A stretch of 64,000 nt of DNA from JAJYIW01 sp963781665. Lineage in GTDB: Bacteria; Chloroflexota; Anaerolineae; Anaerolineales; Anaerolineaceae. The notes below the pieces were generated by a model that saw only the letters and a list, made by a program, of their open reading frames with translations, ran no database searches and was not told the DNA's origin. The stretch is taken from NCBI GenBank assembly GCA_963781665.1, contig CAWAGA010000002.1:1984001-2048000 (forward strand), given 5' to 3'. The position numbers and the translations under genes were made by a program. This document shows, one piece after another, positions 1 through 8,950 of this stretch. Position 1 is the first letter of the stretch. The number at the start of each line of letters is the position of its first letter.

Positions 1-1316
1 TCGGTAGAATGAGCCTGATGCAGTTTCAGGATAGCGACGAACTCTCGGATACCCTGTCCTTCTGGTTTGCTTTGCTGTAACCCGGTCAGCAGTTGTTCGT
101 AGGTGGCTGGCCATTTCTTGCGCCATTGGCGCAGGGGTAAAGTGTGTTCAAATGCTCCTGGTCGCTGTTCCAGCAGTGTGAGGTAGTGTAACGGGTCAAA
201 AACGTCCTGCTCTCGTCCAAAACAGCGCCGGTGAATGGCAATTACGTTTTCTAGAGACAGCACCTCAATCTTGAAAGGGAACGCGCGGAAGACCAACTGT
301 TTTCCCGCAAAGGTGTGAGGCACAGAGTAGCGGTTGGTCTCAAAGACTACCTGGCTGTATGAGTTGGCTTTCACCGGCCGGGTTTCACAAGCCGGATAAT
401 CTTGCTTGGGAAACGGCAGCAAATGCACCTTGTCCACTTCCCACAGCTCGGACACCGGAGCTTCGTGCCCACGGATGTGTCGGTCCACATCCTGCTTGCA
501 GCGTTCCAGCAGGAGTTGGTTCAGCTCGTCATAGTCCTTGACCCTGGGAAGCGGTGAGAAAAAGTTGCGCTGGGCGTAGCCCACATCGCTCTCCACTCCT
601 CCTTTTTCATGCCCCTGGGCTGGAGTGCAGTAGTGGCTGTCGAATAGATAATAGCTGCGAAAGGCTTTGAAGGCTTCTTGTTCCTGACGGTTATGCCCTT
701 CAAGAATGCGAAAAACGGCCGTTTTCAGATTGTCATACGTAATCCGGTGGGGAATACCCCCAATGAAGTGAAATCCGGCTTCATGCGCGTCCAGAAAGGC
801 TTCCTGTTTCTGAAACGGATACGCCTTCACAAACCGCACCCGTGAATAGTTCAGCCGCATTACAAAAAACTGAACCTTGACCTCAGCCCCTGCCAGGATC
901 ACCACTGCCTCACCCCAATCGGCCTGGCCATCCTTCCCCGCATCATACTCCAGCGGCAGGTAAGCTTTGCCTGCTTCTAACTTCTTCTTAGTTCGGCAGA
1001 TGAAATTGTGAATATTGCCTTCGCAGCCGGTATAGCCTTCCTTTTCCACCATCTCGTAAATCTTGTGGGCGGTGTACCGTTGTTTGCGAGGCAGTTTTTC
1101 GCTTTCGTCCAGCAGATCCAGAATGCGGTGCTGATATTGCCCTAAAACTTTCGCCTTCTTCTCTTGCCCAAGGTGATACTTCTCAGGTATGGGATGTTCC
1201 AGTGCTTTGCGAATTAACCGGCGACTGTGCTTATACCGTCGGCTAATCTCTCGTATGCTGAGTCCCTCGATGTGATACGCTTTGCGTATCCTTTCGTAGT
1301 CGTCCACCGTTCTCAT
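1..1316 (-). CDS. istA: IS21-family transposase IstA, 3' end cut by window edge
   Basis: Reads open from ATG at 1316 (MRTVDDYERIRKAYH) to the window edge, about 438 codons. It would catalyse strand transfer of an IS21-type element. The N-terminus is a resolvase-like helix-turn-helix (GLSIREISRRY, then RRLIRKAL). The retroviral-integrase-type core follows, with a first Asp in AGKDGQADWGEAVV, a second in RITYDNLKTAV, and the Glu in EKGGVESDVGYAQRNF. The downstream istB helper gene must lie outside the window. It differs from the IstA at 33916, so the two elements are not copies of each other. The family is confident. Whether the element is intact cannot be seen. Confidence 0.9.
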   Translation of the reverse strand, partial: MRTVDDYERIRKAYHIEGLSIREISRRYKHSRRLIRKALEHPIPEKYHLGQEKKAKVLGQYQHRILDLLDESEKLPRKQRYTAHKIYEMVEKEGYTGCEGNIHNFICRTKKKLEAGKAYLPLEYDAGKDGQADWGEAVVILAGAEVKVQFFVMRLNYSRVRFVKAYPFQKQEAFLDAHEAGFHFIGGIPHRITYDNLKTAVFRILEGHNRQEQEAFKAFRSYYLFDSHYCTPAQGHEKGGVESDVGYAQRNFFSPLPRVKDYDELNQLLLERCKQDVDRHIRGHEAPVSELWEVDKVHLLPFPKQDYPACETRPVKANSYSQVVFETNRYSVPHTFAGKQLVFRAFPFKIEVLSLENVIAIHRRCFGREQDVFDPLHYLTLLEQRPGAFEHTLPLRQWRKKWPATYEQLLTGLQQSKPEGQGIREFVAILKLHQAHST

Positions 1317-1422
1317 CTCCTTGCCTCCGGTAATGAATTACCGGAGATTGTAATGTCCAGGTGGGCTCATTTCTAAAGTTAATTTTCCCCCAAGGTGGGC
1401 TCCAATATAAAGTTAAAAAACA
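1317..1422. mobile_element. Terminal region of the IS21-type element
   Basis: Upstream of istA there is a perfect 10-bp inverted repeat with a 2-nt loop (1325-1346, CTCCGGTAAT/ATTACCGGAG). Two imperfect direct repeats of the pattern AGGTGGGCTC...TAAAGTTAA follow (about 1359-1382 and 1393-1416). Multiple short repeats at the ends are typical of IS21 elements. The outer boundary near 1422 (ends in CA) is inferred. The other end is outside the window. Confidence 0.55.
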
Positions 1423-1565
1423 TCAAATCTCAATATCTGTTCTTTTATACCAGGATACTTCTCCTCTAATTTCTCTACCATTTCTTGCCCAATTTGTATC
1501 ATTTCACTTCTCCATTATTTGTAAATGGTCATGCTAAAAATATGCAACTTTGAAATTTCCCACTT

Positions 1566-1913
1566 TTAAAAAGGATAGAACCATGAAGGCTGTGGATGCT
1601 TCTTAGGTTTTAGATTATGTTCTAGTCTTTCAGGTTTAGCCAGATGCCATTCGTAATCACCGGGTTCACCCGTGCAATCTGTAATCTCAACGGTGCCAAC
1701 CAAAACGCCTGTCGGCAAATCGCCAGGTTGCATTTTCATTTCTTCCCAATCATCAGGATGGCCTGGAGTTAGACTGGAGTAGATATAAACTCGTTCTCGA
1801 ATACGGGTAAGAAAACTGCGATATTCGACTTTCTTTGTCCCCCGTAGAATTTTCTCGGCATAAGGTTGACGAATACTTAATGCTCGCATGTTATTCATTC
1901 GGATTCCCTCCAA
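1566..1913 (-). CDS. ASCH-domain protein
   Basis: About 110 residues. The likely true start is the ATG giving MNNMRALSIRQPY or the inner ATG giving MRALSIRQPY, because ASCH proteins usually begin near the SIRQPYA motif. The visible signature is SIRQPYAEKILRGTKKVEYR followed by YIYSS and a VGTVEITDC strand, the beta-barrel PUA-like fold used to bind RNA or modified nucleotides. It lies about 200 bp downstream of brxL on the same strand, so it may be the last gene of the defence operon. ASCH proteins are found near defence genes, but a role here is only inferred. Confidence 0.75.
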   Translation of the reverse strand: MEGIRMNNMRALSIRQPYAEKILRGTKKVEYRSFLTRIRERVYIYSSLTPGHPDDWEEMKMQPGDLPTGVLVGTVEITDCTGEPGDYEWHLAKPERLEHNLKPKKHPQPSWFYPF

Positions 1914-2120
1914 TACTCAAAGATACGAAGCCGTCTAAAATTTTTTAGTTTGAATAGATGCCACGACCTATGTCAAGACAAGAGTTAATGTACCACCCAT
2001 CAATTACTCGAATTGACCTATATCTTCTACATTAATTTTATGTCTGAAATTTCCCCATACAGATTGAAATACATCTTTCCTATCCATAGAATTGTCTCGA
2101 AACTTTAATCCGGGTTTGTT

Positions 2121-4160
2121 TTATTGACGTAAGTACGTTATTTCGAACCCCTTACAAGCGCGGAATTGTTGCAAACGATTGGTTATAGCTAACCCATCAC
2201 CCATATCATACCTTTGGAAGATATCCAACCCTCGATCCATGGTTATTTTCCAGCCATTGTCAGTTTTGATGTGCCGAGCATGAAGAGACTTCGCGTCTAC
2301 GAACTCGTACGAAAATTCAATCCCCACGGGTGGACAATTCTCTTCGACTTTTTGCAAAAGTTCTATTTGGCTTCCTGGATCCATTTCATCTGCCACAGTT
2401 ATTAGATGAATACTTACTTCTTCATCCTCTGCTTTTTGACGAACAACTGTTTCGATAAACTCCATCAAATTTCGAACTTGGTAGTAGAGGCGAATATATG
2501 GATCTGTTACGACCAACTCTTTGGCTCCCTTTAGGTAGGCTCCGAAAAGACCATCAAAAGTTACTCCGCGTTGATTTTCTTGATAAACGAAATTTCCTTC
2601 TCGAAGAAGAATTGGCTGATCGACCTTTTTTACAGAATCCTGATTTTCAGATTTTACATCACCATTTCCCACTGAGACCCCGGATGAAGTTGACCGGTAA
2701 TGCTGGGGATATTGTTCTTCCTCTAACGTCTTTACATACTTCTCTGTTTTTGTTTCAAGATCCACATAACAAAATCGGACTGGTGAATAAGTATTATCAA
2801 TCCGCATCAATTGATCTTTAACTCTTTTCCTCCCCTCAATGGCAAATCTCAACACCATCTCGATTTCCTCTTTTGTTGCTTGATCATTTGGAAACAGAAT
2901 TTTAAATAACCCCGAGAAGGTTTTATTGATTCCATCACGATCTCGTGTAGAGATATCGGTCACCAGAGTAAAGAATCGGGTATATCTTTGTGAACAATCC
3001 TGATCACGGAATGTTCGTAAAACTTCAGCAAGGTAATCAACTACAAATCCATAACCATTCGTAAACATTTCTCCCCGGATGATATCCACTTCCCAACCAG
3101 GGATGTAAAAATGCAGACGATCCAAAAATGCAGAATCGTAATATTGCTCCGGCAATTCATCAAAGAGATTGCTATGTTTCAACATGTATGGCAGGGTGTG
3201 CTGGGTATTTCCGACAAACGCCAATGAGGCTTCAGCTCCAAGAGTTTCAATGCCTCTTGAAAATGATTTGTTTGCCATATAGTTTTTCATGATATCGACC
3301 AACGCCTTATCCGCTTTTTTCTTTTTACCTGCAAATTCATCAAAGCCGACCAAATCCCAATAGCCAACAAGACCAATTCGACCGTTGGAATTATTGACAA
3401 ACAATTTTGGAACGCTCACTTCACCTCCCGAAATCAATATTCCGTGAGGAGAAAATTCCGAATAGATATGAGACTTGCCAGTACCTTTAGGACCGAGTTC
3501 AATCAGATTATAGTTACGTTCACAATATGGGATGAGCCGTACCAATTGTAGCAACTTTGAACGTTTGCCAAATTGATCGGGATTAAAGCCAATACTCTGA
3601 ATTAATAGGTCGATCCACTCTTCGGTGCTGAATTGCTTCCTTATTTCCAGGTATTTTTCCAGATCAAAATTCGACAACTGAATCGGCTTTAACTTATTGA
3701 GTATCCAGGGGGAAACAGAAACATCTTCTGAATATTGGTATTGTAAATCTGCAATGCACCAAATGCCGCTGATCAGCAATTTCGGATTTCTTTTTACTGT
3801 ATCTGTGTCCACTAAAACTTTTTTTATTCCAAGATTTGAAAATTCTGCCTCATAGACATCCGCTTTTTCATTCAATGACACACTGATCTTGTCGATGATT
3901 TGATGGCGACCTTGCTCGCGAATGATGGATTTCACCAACCCGGCTTCGCTTCGATGGACATAGTGTTCTTTGAGAATTTCTTTTACGGTTTCAATTCCCG
4001 ATTGGATACTTGCCTCATCGGAGGTAGCGCAATATTGTCCCAACAAATACTCTAAAACATAGGTAGGTACGATTGCATTCCCTTTTACCGTTTTGACCAG
4101 ATCTTTGCGTACTACAACACCCGAGAATAAATCGCAGATCTTTTCATCCAATGGTTTCAT
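2121..4160 (-). CDS. brxL: BREX protein BrxL (Lon-like AAA+ ATPase)
   Basis: Intact, 679 codons, close to the usual BrxL length. BrxL is the MCM/Lon-like ATPase of type 1 BREX, needed for blocking phage rather than for methylation. The Walker A motif GPKGTGKS is at residues 223-230 and Walker B VGFDEF at 271-276, followed by a conserved sensor segment (SLAFVGNTQHTLPYML). The C-terminal 130 residues resemble the Lon-protease-like part of the family. It starts 12 nt after the pglZ stop, so the two are co-transcribed, and it ends in TAA. This is one of the few BREX genes here without an obvious lesion. Confidence 0.93.
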   Translation of the reverse strand: MKPLDEKICDLFSGVVVRKDLVKTVKGNAIVPTYVLEYLLGQYCATSDEASIQSGIETVKEILKEHYVHRSEAGLVKSIIREQGRHQIIDKISVSLNEKADVYEAEFSNLGIKKVLVDTDTVKRNPKLLISGIWCIADLQYQYSEDVSVSPWILNKLKPIQLSNFDLEKYLEIRKQFSTEEWIDLLIQSIGFNPDQFGKRSKLLQLVRLIPYCERNYNLIELGPKGTGKSHIYSEFSPHGILISGGEVSVPKLFVNNSNGRIGLVGYWDLVGFDEFAGKKKKADKALVDIMKNYMANKSFSRGIETLGAEASLAFVGNTQHTLPYMLKHSNLFDELPEQYYDSAFLDRLHFYIPGWEVDIIRGEMFTNGYGFVVDYLAEVLRTFRDQDCSQRYTRFFTLVTDISTRDRDGINKTFSGLFKILFPNDQATKEEIEMVLRFAIEGRKRVKDQLMRIDNTYSPVRFCYVDLETKTEKYVKTLEEEQYPQHYRSTSSGVSVGNGDVKSENQDSVKKVDQPILLREGNFVYQENQRGVTFDGLFGAYLKGAKELVVTDPYIRLYYQVRNLMEFIETVVRQKAEDEEVSIHLITVADEMDPGSQIELLQKVEENCPPVGIEFSYEFVDAKSLHARHIKTDNGWKITMDRGLDIFQRYDMGDGLAITNRLQQFRACKGFEITYLRQ

Positions 4161-4172
4161 GGTTCTCCTTCA

Positions 4173-6668
4173 CTAAAAATCAAAGTCTGGTGTGAATGTT
4201 CTACGTATCGTATAAGTGATCTTTTGATATTCCCGGTAGCTTTCGGTGTTTGGTATTTTCTCTTCGAGCTTCAAGAAAACATCCTGGTTTTCCACGCGAT
4301 CCGCTTCTCTGGTCAGCAGGAGGCGGATTTTGTGTTCACGATCGTGACTGTTCTCTGAATTGCTATCAAACCGTATTTCATGCTGATCGGAAATACAACG
4401 GTTCTCACGGTCATAAACTGCTACCCGAATTTGGCGGGGCTGAAGCTTGTCGTTGATCGGTTCAACTTGGTATAGCGTCACAGAAAATTGGCTGGTGGTG
4501 ATGATTTTCGTGGCATTTTGAATTACATTCACTTCAACAATTGCCAGGTTACTCTCGCGTTTTTTGTTCACACGAATGACTGGAATGATAACCTCCTGTA
4601 ATGTTGCCCCGCCATGGATGAACCGGCTGCCTGAACCACTCAAGCGTAGCCGGCTGGTCGTTTTGGGGATTTGGACGTCCACCTCTCCACTCAGCCCCAA
4701 TTCTTGAGTAGTAAATTTGCGCAAGCTTTCCGACGCAGCTAATCCCTTCCCAATCACAAACCGACGGTTCAAATAAAGTATTTCGTCCCCCATTGGCGTA
4801 ATTGTTGAAAAATCGCTCTCATCAATTGCCGTATTCTGATAGATAAAACCATGATCGGAGGTGATAATCATATTGGTTGCATTTCCGGCATTGAGTTTCT
4901 TGACGATCTGGACAATTTCTTTAATTGTCTCTTCAGCAGCTTCGAAAACGCGTTCTTCAGTATCTTTCTTGTCCCCGGTGGCGTCGATCCGATTATGGTA
5001 GATGTAAGCCACACTGTTTTCTTTGATAAAACTGCGGGTGCTTTCCGCGGATAACGACAGGAAATCTTCTGCTTGAATTGCAGAAGTATCGATTTTATAT
5101 TTTTGGAGAATTTTCCCTCGGTTAACCGTCCCGGATGAATTTAATTGGTCAACAAGGACCATCCCTCCCGAATCCTCGGTGAGAGACAGGCTTTGGTGCG
5201 GGAGCAAAGCTGCCATTCCGAGTTGAGTGTAGCTGGGCAGCATGGCGCAATTTGCTACCGTGGAAGCGTCATAGCGATCTTCATGATTGATCGTAGAAGC
5301 CAATTCTTCGCCAATTTCGTAACGCAGGGCATCCGAAATGACGACATATACTTTCTTTCCATCATCCAGAAATGGTTTTACATACCTTTCATAAAACGAA
5401 GCCTGCATAGGAATTGGAGATGAGTCCCAAACATCGACCCGATCCACCTGTTCCTGCCAGAGATTATTGACCGAGGTTAAGAATTGATTGGAATACAGGT
5501 TCTCAACCAGAGTGACAAGTCCATCAATAACTGGATGAACCCCAGCCTTTCTAGCGTGGTACATTACTTTCCGATAATACTGGTCAACTTTATACCAGGT
5601 TGAAGAATATTTTTGTAGACCATCCTGAAAGTTATTGACTGAGATCTGGATATTTTGTAGGCTTTCCAGGAACCAGGCAACATTTTCCAATACAGCATAA
5701 AACGGTTCATATTTAGCATACCAGTGGCTGGTTTTGCGCCGGTTAATGATTTCATGACAAGAAGCAGGCAAGATCGATTTTTGAGCCAAACCATGAGCTA
5801 TTTCGCGGATGATTTTCCCGTCGTATTTTCGAAATATATCCGTATTGATAAGAGTTTTGAAATCGCGATCTTTAATTTTTTCATCAATATTCAAGAATTC
5901 AGCATATTTTTCAGATAATTTCTCAAAATCTTCCCGCGTGGTTACATTATCTTTCCAACGCTTGAGCAGAATATAAGCATCATTGGTCATTTTGGGCTTA
6001 TCACCCAGGCCCACCAAAAAGCCGTCCTCAAATAACTTCAAGGCAAAATCGTCGGGGCTCTCTACCGCAGATTTATATCCATATTTCCGCTGCGCCTCAT
6101 TCCAGAGGAAATCCTCCAGGGCGCATGATTTAAACAGTTCATAGAGATCCTGTTTATTGTGAGCCAGCCCTGCCAGCAACCGGTAAATGATCTCATCCAG
6201 GTCCGTGTCACATTGCGCCAGGATCGCCAGCATCCTGAGCAAGACCACTGGCTGCGTATCCACATTCGTTAGCGATGATTTGAGTCGAGATCGATAAGTC
6301 TCATTGTCAAAGAATTTGTGGTGGGTGGCAATCATTGAGAGGAAACTGGGATCGAGTCTCAACTCTGCCAGCCAGAGGGAGGTTAAGTCAGCGTTAAAAA
6401 CCGTTTCTGCTAATTGGATATCCAGTAGCCAATTTTCAAGATCTCTCGGTTGCGGTCCTTCATGATATAGTAAAAACTTCTGACCAGACTTTTCACGGGT
6501 TATTTTATATTTGAGACCAAATTGATTATTGGAAATCTCTTCTTTCTCGATCCCTGGCAAGTAAATTTCATTATAAGTTTGTCTGAATTCTTTTTTTGTG
6601 TCGTACCAAAAAACGATTCGATGCCTATTAAAGAGGCTTAAAAGTGCGTTTTCGATTTGAGCCATCAC
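4173..6668 (-). CDS. pglZ: BREX protein PglZ (alkaline-phosphatase superfamily)
   Basis: Intact, 831 codons. PglZ is a core component of all BREX types and belongs to the alkaline-phosphatase fold. The metal-site motifs are visible: VISDALRYE at 443-451, and TSDHGF at 603-608. The N-terminal 400 residues are the helical region typical of type 1 PglZ. Its ATG overlaps the stop of the HigA-ImmA gene by 4 nt (ATGA), showing that the toxin-antitoxin genes are built into the operon rather than lying beside it. It ends in TAG, so TAG works as an ordinary stop codon in this operon. Confidence 0.94.
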   Translation of the reverse strand: MMAQIENALLSLFNRHRIVFWYDTKKEFRQTYNEIYLPGIEKEEISNNQFGLKYKITREKSGQKFLLYHEGPQPRDLENWLLDIQLAETVFNADLTSLWLAELRLDPSFLSMIATHHKFFDNETYRSRLKSSLTNVDTQPVVLLRMLAILAQCDTDLDEIIYRLLAGLAHNKQDLYELFKSCALEDFLWNEAQRKYGYKSAVESPDDFALKLFEDGFLVGLGDKPKMTNDAYILLKRWKDNVTTREDFEKLSEKYAEFLNIDEKIKDRDFKTLINTDIFRKYDGKIIREIAHGLAQKSILPASCHEIINRRKTSHWYAKYEPFYAVLENVAWFLESLQNIQISVNNFQDGLQKYSSTWYKVDQYYRKVMYHARKAGVHPVIDGLVTLVENLYSNQFLTSVNNLWQEQVDRVDVWDSSPIPMQASFYERYVKPFLDDGKKVYVVISDALRYEIGEELASTINHEDRYDASTVANCAMLPSYTQLGMAALLPHQSLSLTEDSGGMVLVDQLNSSGTVNRGKILQKYKIDTSAIQAEDFLSLSAESTRSFIKENSVAYIYHNRIDATGDKKDTEERVFEAAEETIKEIVQIVKKLNAGNATNMIITSDHGFIYQNTAIDESDFSTITPMGDEILYLNRRFVIGKGLAASESLRKFTTQELGLSGEVDVQIPKTTSRLRLSGSGSRFIHGGATLQEVIIPVIRVNKKRESNLAIVEVNVIQNATKIITTSQFSVTLYQVEPINDKLQPRQIRVAVYDRENRCISDQHEIRFDSNSENSHDREHKIRLLLTREADRVENQDVFLKLEEKIPNTESYREYQKITYTIRRTFTPDFDF

Positions 6669-7865
6669 TCAGCCCCCAGGAATAAATTTCTGACCTCATT
6701 CCTACCCAGCATGTTTTCGTAGAGTGAATAATTTTCTGCCTCGTGACGAATTCTGCCTGCGATGATTGCCGGGCAAATACTCAATGACTTAGCTAAGTGG
6801 ATGATTAAACCGCTCGCAGTTCCTAGCATTAATTGTTCCCGGAACTGCGCCCAAATTTTAGGCGGTATTAATTGATCCGCACAAAAATCGTTGGCTTCTC
6901 GTTCTTTCCCGTCGCAACTTGATTCAATGTGCTCAGTGTTATCCGCAAAAACGGAATGATCCCCTTTCATGAGGTGAAGGTAAACATGAGCTAATTCATG
7001 TATCAGAGTGAACCAGAAATTATCCTGGCGGTCATGACGCAGAGTCATACCGATCACTGGCCGACCTTCAGGGCTTAAGAAACATGCACCATCCAGGTAA
7101 GTATGGGGAAGATGTTTAAGAATAACCAGAGGAATTCCAAGACCAGCCAGATACTCCCTGGCTTTGAGAGGACCTGTTGTGTAAGCGCTCAGATGCACAA
7201 CATTATCGATTTGTGCGGTTCCAAAATGCGCGGAAGAGAAATCCGGAATGCTCAGCTGATTCGCCTTGGTGAGAACCTGAGCCTGCCAGGCTAATAGAGC
7301 ATTTTGATCTACTTCCCCTTCAGAATTCTTACATAAAGCTAAAGTTTGTTGTTTCCCCTGAAATACTGAAAATAATTTCTCCAGGCATTCTTCTGCCTGT
7401 TGTTTTGCGAATGCCAGCGAAACGGTAACGAATGGGAAATATCCCTGATTGAACATTTCATTGAAAGGGAAATCTTCACGGCGATAATGCACTTCGGGAA
7501 TTTCTGAACCTGCCTTTTGGATGAGCACTTCGGCCGGAATTTCCAGCCCTATATGTAACTTGCGGATCATTTCCAGGCTGAGGGGACGCTTGTGATTGAG
7601 AATCTCGGAGACTTTGCTCTGGCTGCCAATAAACGGAATCAGATCCTTTTGAGTCAATCCTTGCTGCTCCATCCGGAATTTAATCGCCTCAACTGGATTG
7701 GGCAATGAAATAGGAAAGTGTTCTTCCCTCATAATTGCTGATTAAGTAAGTCAGCAATTCCAGTTCATCCCCTTCCGGAGTTCCGCCCTCTGCATCCATC
7801 AGCGATGATAAACGATCTAACGCGTTTCTATATTCTTCTTCTGTCTTAATTATTTTATATTCCAT
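6665..7865 (-). pseudogene. higA: HigA-type antitoxin fused to an ImmA/IrrE metallopeptidase, frameshifted near the N-terminus
   Basis: The HigA N-terminus starts at ATG 7865 (MEYKIIKTEEEYRNALDR), overlapping the higB stop by one base (TGATG). It reads to LLTYLISNYE and then loses frame at about 7730, where GAGGGAAGA carries one G too many. The other frame continues EEHFPISLPNPVEAIKF, exactly where HigA proteins have YEE(K/E)H(F/Y)PI. An XRE HTH follows (GLTQKDLIPFIGSQSKVSE). Further on, in the numbering of the downstream frame, the zinc motif HELAH is at 245-249, with the EREAN segment of ImmA/IrrE peptidases. The downstream frame has its own ATG at 7732, so a shortened HTH-peptidase could still be made. 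It overlaps pglZ by 4 nt. Either a real mutation or a one-base sequence error is possible. Confidence 0.8.
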
Positions 7866-8191
7866 CATACCGTCTCCGCATCAATTCGATCATATTCTTT
7901 ATGCGTATTTACAAAACGAACTTCAACCACTTGATAGGGGTAATTAATCTTCACTACGAGACGATACTTGTTACGCTGAATATTAAAAACCACTCGATTA
8001 TTCTTTATGGGATCTGCAGTTCTGTAACTTTGTGTCACTTCGTAAGGAGTTTTCCACTCCATCGATTTAACATGTGAAACCCAAGATTTTAACGAAGCTC
8101 TCGAATCAGGATAGGCATCAATGAACGCGGAAATTTTCTCCAGACCTATGATTTTCAAACTAAATTTATCCCATTTATTGAATTCTGTCAA
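7865..8191 (-). CDS. higB: HigB-type mRNA interferase toxin
   Basis: Belongs to the HigB family (RelE-like fold), a ribosome-dependent mRNA endonuclease. Recognisable segments are NNRVVFNIQRNKYRLVVKI and VRFVNTHKEYDRID, the conserved second half of the family. The reading frame opens with TTG at 8191, but homologs begin at the segment KIIGLEKISAFIDAYP, which would place the start at TTG 8158 and give 97 residues. A promoter-like pair occupies 8191-8163, which also argues for the shorter form. It is directly followed by the antitoxin gene. The toxin-first order is normal for higBA. Confidence 0.85.
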   Translation of the reverse strand: MTEFNKWDKFSLKIIGLEKISAFIDAYPDSRASLKSWVSHVKSMEWKTPYEVTQSYRTADPIKNNRVVFNIQRNKYRLVVKINYPYQVVEVRFVNTHKEYDRIDAETV

Positions 8192-8220
8192 GTATGAAAT
8201 ATCCCTGAATGGGATATTTC
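8163..8220 (-). promoter_or_regulatory. Promoter and perfect inverted repeat upstream of higB
   Basis: GAAATATCCC (8196-8205) and GGGATATTTC (8211-8220) form a perfect 10-bp inverted repeat with a 5-nt centre. Immediately downstream on the minus strand, TTGACA (8191-8186) is followed after 17 nt by TAAATT (8168-8163). The arrangement fits a HigA-regulated internal promoter. That would let higBA, pglZ and brxL be transcribed apart from the upstream BREX genes. If TAAATT is the -10 element, the TTG at 8158 would be almost leaderless. Regulation by HigA is inferred. Confidence 0.6.
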
Positions 8221-8950
8221 AATAATATGGCTAAAATTCAGAATCGATCTCATATGCGCCCAAAAGAACAACGTCGGCTAGAACGCATGGTTTCAGCAAA
8301 GTCTTGACAGGAGTTATTTGTCCATGTAATGTATTTTGTTAATTTCGGCAAAAAATACGCAGCCCATAAAATCCTTGCTGATAAATCAGAATTCGTTTGC
8401 AAGAAAGGTAACCTTAAGAATGATTGTTTGCACCCATTTTCAGAGTTTGGTATCCCTCCAAATCTCCCACGATCGAGGGCATCTGCATCTTTAACGATCT
8501 TCCAAATAACCTCATCCAAAAGTGGATCTTCCTTTTTCGAATGTACTTCAATCGCATAGATACATCGATCGGAATAAGGATAATGAATTTCTTTTCGAAT
8601 AAACGTTTTATACCTTTCCGAAGCTGCTTTACCATGTTTTTCATCTTCTTCGTTGTTTTCTCGACATAAATCATGTAAAAATCCTGCATACATCATGGCT
8701 TTTATTTCATTTTCTGATAGTTGTTTTTTTGTTATGGAATAAATCTCAGCAAGTACATGAATCCAAAACATAACCCGTACAACATGGACTATCCCATGTC
8801 GATAATCGGTGGCTATTTCCTGGTTTATAAAACTATTCCGCAGATTTAGCCCAATCTGCCTTTCCGTTCGAGCCACCGCATCCAGGGACCTGGTGAACAA
8901 TCCGCTAAGGTCTCGATGAAAAATGTTATTTGAATAAGTAATAATTCTTC

